Of a stretch of 64,000 bases of DNA, positions 59,514 through 64,000 are shown piece after piece; position 1 is the stretch's first letter, and the number at the start of each line of letters is the position of its first letter. Location of the stretch: the NCBI RefSeq assembly GCF_030915525.1, contig NZ_CP133269.1, forward strand, positions 4,606,501-4,670,500, read 5' to 3'. This DNA is from Neobacillus sp. PS2-9. GTDB lineage: Bacteria; Bacillota; Bacilli; Bacillales; Cytobacillaceae. Position numbers and translations under genes: made by a program. The notes beneath the pieces were generated by a model. The model was not told the origin of the DNA. It worked only from the letters and a program-made list of their open reading frames with translations, and searched no databases.

Positions 59514-60956
59514 ATGGAAAGTTCATTAAATACGGAAGAAAGTAATATAACACGGAGACAATCTGCTAAGCGGTTTTCGAACTGGAAGGTTATCACAACC
59601 AGCATAATCATTATTATTGCAGTCATATTGGGTGCAATCAGCTATTATCAGGCAACCCACTTTAATGCTCAGATCAAGATAAATGGTATAAAAGTTAAGG
59701 GCCTAACTGCTGATCAAGCTTTGAAAAAATTAAAAACATCTGATTTAAAAAACATTGTTTATGTCGGTGATCAACAAATCTTAGATGGACAAGATACGAA
59801 GATGGTATTTTCAGATAAAGATTTGCCTGCTGTAAAAAAACTATTAAGCAACCAACGGACATTTTTCCCATCATCAAAAGCAAAGAACTTTTCAATACAG
59901 CCTGACCAAACGGATCAGTATCGAAGCCAGACTCTGAAAAAACAATTGGAAGAAAAGTTGGTCGCCCTTAATAAGAAATTAAAAGTGCCTAAAGATGCAG
60001 CGGTTACTTTAGAACAAGGTAAAATTGCCGTCTCTAAAAGCATTAGCGGAGAACAATATGATGTGGCTAATCTATTAAAAGACTATGAGAATCATAAATA
60101 TACAAGTGAAATCCGTCTGAATTTTGCTTTCATACAACCAATTAAGGAAGACAGTGAAATTGTAAAAAATGAAGAGAAAAAGCTGCAGGAACTCCTTCAG
60201 CAAACTGTAGATTATAAGGTACAGGATAAAGTTTATTCACTAAATGCCAGCGAATTAATTAAAAATGCCTCTGTTTCAAAAGACATGAAGGTAACGATTG
60301 ACGCGGGTGATATTAAGAATAAGATTGCTGAAATTAATCATACTCAATCCACTTTAAATAAAAATTTCAGTTTTAAAACCCATTCAGGTTCAGTTGTCCC
60401 GGTAAAAGGACAAGGATATGGCTGGGCATTAGATGTGGAAAAAGAAACTGCACAGATTCAGGCAGCGTTTGAAAACGGAGATAAATCCATTGCTGCTTCT
60501 AATATTATCGGGCATGGTTGGAAAAATGAAGGTTACGGCTATGAAACGACTACGAACGGTGGCATTGGCGATACATATGCTGAAGTGTCCATTGCTGAAC
60601 AGCGGATTTGGATTTACAAAAAAGGTAAATTAGTAGTCACAACAAATGTTGTGACCGGCAAACACAACACTGGTAATGATACATCAAAAGGCGTGTGGTA
60701 TGTCCTCTATAAACGATCACCTTCCACACTAACAGGCAGAGAGCTGGGTGGAGATGAAAGTTATTCTGTAAAAGTTAATTATTGGGCTCCTTTTACAAAC
60801 GACGGACAAGGGTTCCACGATGCCAGCTGGCGATCAAACTGGTCAAGCAGTGCCTATCTAAATGCAGGATCGCATGGCTGCGTCAATACACCGCCAAATG
60901 TCATGAAAATCGTGTATGAAAACCTCAGTACCTACGAGCCGGTTGTTATCTATTAA
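59514..60956 (+). CDS. L,D-transpeptidase (YkuD) with peptidoglycan-binding-like region
   Basis: A 480-residue membrane-anchored wall enzyme. A signal anchor spans about 25-45; residues 50-330 resemble VanW/PG_binding_4-type repeats (I-N-G-I-K-V-K-G-L-T-A-D-Q-A). Residues 355-480 form the YkuD domain with H then S-H-G-C-V-N, active Cys 456. It forms 3-3 cross-links or attaches stem peptides outside the cell. ATG after GGGGGG at a suitable distance. Single gene with its own terminator. Confidence 0.93.
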   Translation: MESSLNTEESNITRRQSAKRFSNWKVITTSIIIIIAVILGAISYYQATHFNAQIKINGIKVKGLTADQALKKLKTSDLKNIVYVGDQQILDGQDTKMVFSDKDLPAVKKLLSNQRTFFPSSKAKNFSIQPDQTDQYRSQTLKKQLEEKLVALNKKLKVPKDAAVTLEQGKIAVSKSISGEQYDVANLLKDYENHKYTSEIRLNFAFIQPIKEDSEIVKNEEKKLQELLQQTVDYKVQDKVYSLNASELIKNASVSKDMKVTIDAGDIKNKIAEINHTQSTLNKNFSFKTHSGSVVPVKGQGYGWALDVEKETAQIQAAFENGDKSIAASNIIGHGWKNEGYGYETTTNGGIGDTYAEVSIAEQRIWIYKKGKLVVTTNVVTGKHNTGNDTSKGVWYVLYKRSPSTLTGRELGGDESYSVKVNYWAPFTNDGQGFHDASWRSNWSSSAYLNAGSHGCVNTPPNVMKIVYENLSTYEPVVIY

Positions 60957-60973
60957 GAAATCTCAATCTCAAT

Positions 60974-61013
60974 AAAAAAATCAGGAAATCGTTAATGATT
61001 TCCTGATTTTTTT
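60974..61013 (+). terminator. Terminator of L,D-transpeptidase gene
   Basis: A7-TCAGGAAATC pairs with GATTTCCTGA-T7; can serve both directions. Confidence 0.92.
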
Positions 61014-61099
61014 GTTCTTTGTAATAACCCATTAAGTACCTTCAATCTACAGCTAGATTAAGGATTCTATGTTTTATTTTGAATGATACATCTAAAGAA

Positions 61100-62599
61100 T
61101 TAACTATGAACCATTTCTTTCACGCTCAGACCCAACGTCTGCGCTGTGGATGTATCAATTTTTTTGAACATCTCTGGATTGTCCATTAGTGACATGCCAT
61201 AAGAAGGGATCATTTCTACTATTTTTGATTCCCACTGTTCAAAATGTTGTGGAAAGCATTTTTCTAATACCTCAAGCATTACGTGAACGGCAGTAGATGC
61301 ACCCGGAGAAGCGCCGAGCAAAGCAGCAACCGATCCATCAGCGGCACTAATAACTTCTGTACCAAATTGAAGTGTTCCTTTACCAGCCTCAGTATCCTTG
61401 ATTACCTGCACACGTTGGCCCGCAACCACTATATCCCAATCCTCCATTTTGGCATTCGGAATAAACTCGCGTAATTCTTCCATACGCTTTTCATTCGATA
61501 ACAAAACTTGCTGGATCAGATATTTTGTCAGAGACATCTCTTTTGCACCTGCTGCTAACATTGTGAGAAGATTATCTGGTTTGACAGAACCTAACAAATC
61601 CAAATTCGAACCAGTTTTTAAGAACTTTGGTGAGAAACCGGCAAACGGTCCAAACAGTAATGATTTTTTGTTATCGATAAATCTTGTATCTAAATGTGGA
61701 ACTGACATTGGAGGAGCGCCAACCTTGGCTTTACCGTATACTTTTGCATGATGTTGCTCCACAACATCCGGATTGTTACATACCATAAATAGTCCGCTTA
61801 CAGGGAACCCTCCGATATGCTTTGACTCAGGAATACCGGTTTTTTGTAATAGAGGCAGACTTCCACCCCCACCTCCGATAAAGATGAATTTGGCTGTATG
61901 GCGTTCGATGTTACCGGTAGCCATATTCCACACTTTCAATTCCCATAAGCCGTCACTAGTCCGTTTAATATCGTCCACTTGATGATTGTATTTGATTTCA
62001 ACGTTTTGAGTCTTTAAGTGGTCAAACAACATGCGTGTTAACGCACCAAAGTTAACGTCTGTTCCAGAGTCGATTTTTGTAGCCGCTATTGGTTCATTCG
62101 ATGTACGGCCTTCCATGATAAGCGGAATCCATTCTTTCAGTTTTTCAGGGTCATCGGAAAATTCCATCCCTTGAAACAGAGGATTGTTTGATAGCGCTTT
62201 AAATCTTTTCTTCAAAAACGATATATTTTGTTCCCCTAGCACTAAACTCATATGAGGTATTGGCATAATAAAATCCTGTGGATCACGAATGAGATCTTTG
62301 TTTACAAGATAAGACCAAAACTGTCTAGAAAGCTGAAACTGTTCATTAATATTTATTGCTTTGCTAATATCTATAGATCCGTCCGGTTTTTCGGAAGTAT
62401 AGTTAAGCTCACACAGTGCAGCATGACCCGTCCCCGCATTATTCCATTCGTTTGAGCTTTCTTCTCCAGCATTTTCAAGTTTCTCGAACACTTTGATTTC
62501 CCATTCAGGTGCTAACTCTTTCAGTAATGAACCCAAAGTTGCGCTCATGACCCCGGCACCAATTAAGATAACGTCTGCTGTTTTCTGTACGTTGCTCAT
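61100..62599 (-). CDS. mqo: Malate:quinone oxidoreductase
   Basis: A 499-residue FAD enzyme that oxidises malate to oxaloacetate and reduces quinone at the membrane. The FAD site is near the N-terminus ([14 protein letters not shown]), followed by [20 protein letters not shown], the family signature. A C-terminal [11 protein letters not shown] completes the fold. ATG at 62599 with AAGGATGG eight bases upstream is preferred to longer forms. Single gene. Length is normal for Mqo. Confidence 0.95.
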   Translation of the reverse strand: MSNVQKTADVILIGAGVMSATLGSLLKELAPEWEIKVFEKLENAGEESSNEWNNAGTGHAALCELNYTSEKPDGSIDISKAININEQFQLSRQFWSYLVNKDLIRDPQDFIMPIPHMSLVLGEQNISFLKKRFKALSNNPLFQGMEFSDDPEKLKEWIPLIMEGRTSNEPIAATKIDSGTDVNFGALTRMLFDHLKTQNVEIKYNHQVDDIKRTSDGLWELKVWNMATGNIERHTAKFIFIGGGGGSLPLLQKTGIPESKHIGGFPVSGLFMVCNNPDVVEQHHAKVYGKAKVGAPPMSVPHLDTRFIDNKKSLLFGPFAGFSPKFLKTGSNLDLLGSVKPDNLLTMLAAGAKEMSLTKYLIQQVLLSNEKRMEELREFIPNAKMEDWDIVVAGQRVQVIKDTEAGKGTLQFGTEVISAADGSVAALLGASPGASTAVHVMLEVLEKCFPQHFEQWESKIVEMIPSYGMSLMDNPEMFKKIDTSTAQTLGLSVKEMVHS

Positions 62600-62967
62600 G
62601 ACAACCATCCTTACTCCGTATATTTGCAAAAAAAGTAGTCGTTCTAGCTTAGATTTCATAAAAATAAGGGTGCCATCTAAGAACACACCTTATCTGACTC
62701 ATTAATAAACACTCATTAGTCTATTATAATTATTTATAGATTCAATTATCTACTATTATCTAATAATTATAAACTATTTAAACTTAGTAAAAAAGTGAGA
62801 AATCATCCCACAGTATCCTAAGTACACCCAAAAACCGCTTTTTCTCCCATATAATTCAAGCATTTATTTTAAATACAAGGGTTCCTTCGTAAAATTGTTT
62901 TATGGTATGATGAGTAAATTGTTTACCTATCCTATTACATTTTCATTCATCAAGAAAAGAGGTATTT
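62600..62967. other. Intergenic region between divergent mqo and MFS genes
   Basis: Very AT-rich near 62700-62780 (several overlapping TAATTAT and TATTATC). It must contain both promoters; no operator palindrome or clear box pair was picked out. Confidence 0.45.
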
Positions 62968-64000
62968 ATGCAAGTCACAGCATTATCTAAGCAACATTGG
63001 TTTCTTATTTTCACACTTACCTTATTAACATTTGTTCTCGGGACAAGCGAGTTTGTGATCGTTGGGATCTTAACGGATATTTCCTCGAACCTTCATATAA
63101 CAAATGCAAAGGCAGGCACACTTGTTTCTGCGTTTGCCATAACGTTTGCCATTGCTACTCCCATCGTGATGTCAGCAACAAGCCATGTTCCAAAGCGGAA
63201 ATGGATGTTGTTTTTAATCGGAACATTTATAGTCTTAAATGCTTTGAGCATCATTTCGACAAGTTACCTTATGCTCCTTGCCATTCGGATGGTGACAGCG
63301 ATTGTAACAGGGGTATTAATCTCACTTGCCATGATTGTTGCCAGTGAAACCATCCCAGTTGCAAAACGGGGCATTGCTATCTCCTTCGTTTTCGGTGGGT
63401 TTACACTAGCAAATGTGGTTGGAGTTCCAATTGGTACGGTCATAGCTGAATGGTATACCTGGCATGCCACTTTTATATTAACAACAGTTCTCGGTGGGGT
63501 GGCATTTGTGGCCTCCTTCTTCAACTTACCAAGTAAACTCAGCCAATACCGTTGTTCCATGCGGGATCAATTCTCTTTGTTGACACACCCACGAATCTTA
63601 ATGGCTTTCTTTATCCCATCTCTTGGGTTCGGAGGAACGTACGCGGTATTTACGTATCTTGTTCCGATTCTAAAGCAGATGGATGCACCAAGTAGTTCCA
63701 TCAGTTTAATTCTGTTTGGCTACGGATTTATCTCTATTTTTAGCAACATCCTTGCTGGAAAAATCGCCAGCCACAATCCGATCGGACGCCTGCGGTTTGT
63801 TTTTCTCGTACAAGCATTTGTCCTGATTGCTCTATACTGGACGACCGATAACTTTATCTTTGGTTTGGTAAACATCGGCTTGATGTCATTAATGGCCATT
63901 CTTTTAACCACATCTACGCAGCTTTATTTAATCGACCTTGCAGGTATTTATCAACCAAATGCAACAGGACTTGCTGCTTCATTAATGCCTGTCGCAAGCA
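62968..64000 (+). CDS. MFS efflux transporter (partial, runs off window)
   Basis: The first 344 codons of a 12-helix major facilitator of the AraJ/YdhP-like DHA1 type. Seen: L-G-T-S-E-F-V-I-V-G-I-L-T-D-I near 24-38, P-K-R-K-W-M-L-F after helix 2, and R-M-V-T-A-I-V-T-G-V in helix 4, as in purine-nucleoside or sugar efflux carriers. ATG at 62968 has AGAGG upstream. No stop codon before the window ends, so the C-terminus is missing. Drug or metabolite export; substrate unknown. Confidence 0.9.
   Translation, partial: MQVTALSKQHWFLIFTLTLLTFVLGTSEFVIVGILTDISSNLHITNAKAGTLVSAFAITFAIATPIVMSATSHVPKRKWMLFLIGTFIVLNALSIISTSYLMLLAIRMVTAIVTGVLISLAMIVASETIPVAKRGIAISFVFGGFTLANVVGVPIGTVIAEWYTWHATFILTTVLGGVAFVASFFNLPSKLSQYRCSMRDQFSLLTHPRILMAFFIPSLGFGGTYAVFTYLVPILKQMDAPSSSISLILFGYGFISIFSNILAGKIASHNPIGRLRFVFLVQAFVLIALYWTTDNFIFGLVNIGLMSLMAILLTTSTQLYLIDLAGIYQPNATGLAASLMPVAS

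Overview
The window looks like chromosomal DNA from a low-GC member of the Bacillaceae. The signs are strong AGGAGG-type ribosome binding sites, frequent TTG and GTG starts, sigma-A promoters, Rho-independent terminators with U-tracts, a gluconate operator that matches the Bacillus GntR site at 17 of 18 positions, and gene families typical of soil bacilli (BrnQ, BCCT, GntP, Mqo, PBP1A with FN3 tails). A Neobacillus- or Peribacillus-like genome is plausible, but the sequence alone does not fix the genus. No rRNA, tRNA, CRISPR array or complete transposase was found.

Layout. 1-1060: three palindromic repeats and two small genes, one of which resembles phage/plasmid replication-type winged-helix proteins. 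1560-14497: a minus-strand defence island. Its promoter-proximal part is a tightly coupled set of GHKL (MutL/MORC-like) ATPase, Z1-domain ATPase, PD-(D/E)XK (DUF4420) protein and AIPR protein. A C5 cytosine methyltransferase with an unusually large insertion follows, with its own terminator. Then comes a second coupled set: a small charged protein, a second GHKL ATPase, an unknown beta-rich-looking protein and a DUF6339-like protein. 15-19 kb: two convergent quinoprotein-type dehydrogenases, with a MITE inserted at the stop codon of one. 19.06-19.58 kb: ten copies of a 52-bp tandem repeat. 19.8-24.1 kb: a WYL regulator with two divergent genes, and a TIR-TPR gene coupled to a DUF218 gene. 24.5-43.8 kb: accessory metabolism and transport (BCCT, glutamate decarboxylase, a flavodoxin-less CysJ-like reductase, a secreted LTD-NUC1 nuclease, BrnQ, a TudS-like desulfidase with its ECF S-component, a LysR regulator with a BenE-type transporter, LytTR-DUF3021). 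43.9-53.9 kb: PBP1A and a gluconate-type region (two GntR/FCD regulators, GntP, a zinc dehydrogenase, a KduD-like SDR), then a YjeM-like permease. 54-64 kb: decayed genes, a TetR-controlled membrane-protein operon, GNATs, an L,D-transpeptidase, Mqo and a truncated MFS gene.

How the genes work together. The island best fits the MutL/MORC-like restriction systems that Iyer, Abhiman and Aravind predicted from gene neighbourhoods: ATPases remodel DNA or protein complexes, a PD-(D/E)XK protein cuts, and the methyltransferase may mark self DNA. The presence of two different GHKL modules around one methyltransferase is the most interesting arrangement here. The gluconate-type region combines regulators, permease and dehydrogenases under shared palindromic operators and a candidate cre site.

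The window also records mobile and decay events: two MITE families that share terminal sequences, two of the four copies with perfect 8-bp target duplications; a 5' duplicate of brnQ; a deletion remnant of a GNAT gene; and a frameshifted YaiI/YqxD-family (DUF188) pseudogene that is absent from simple ORF calls.
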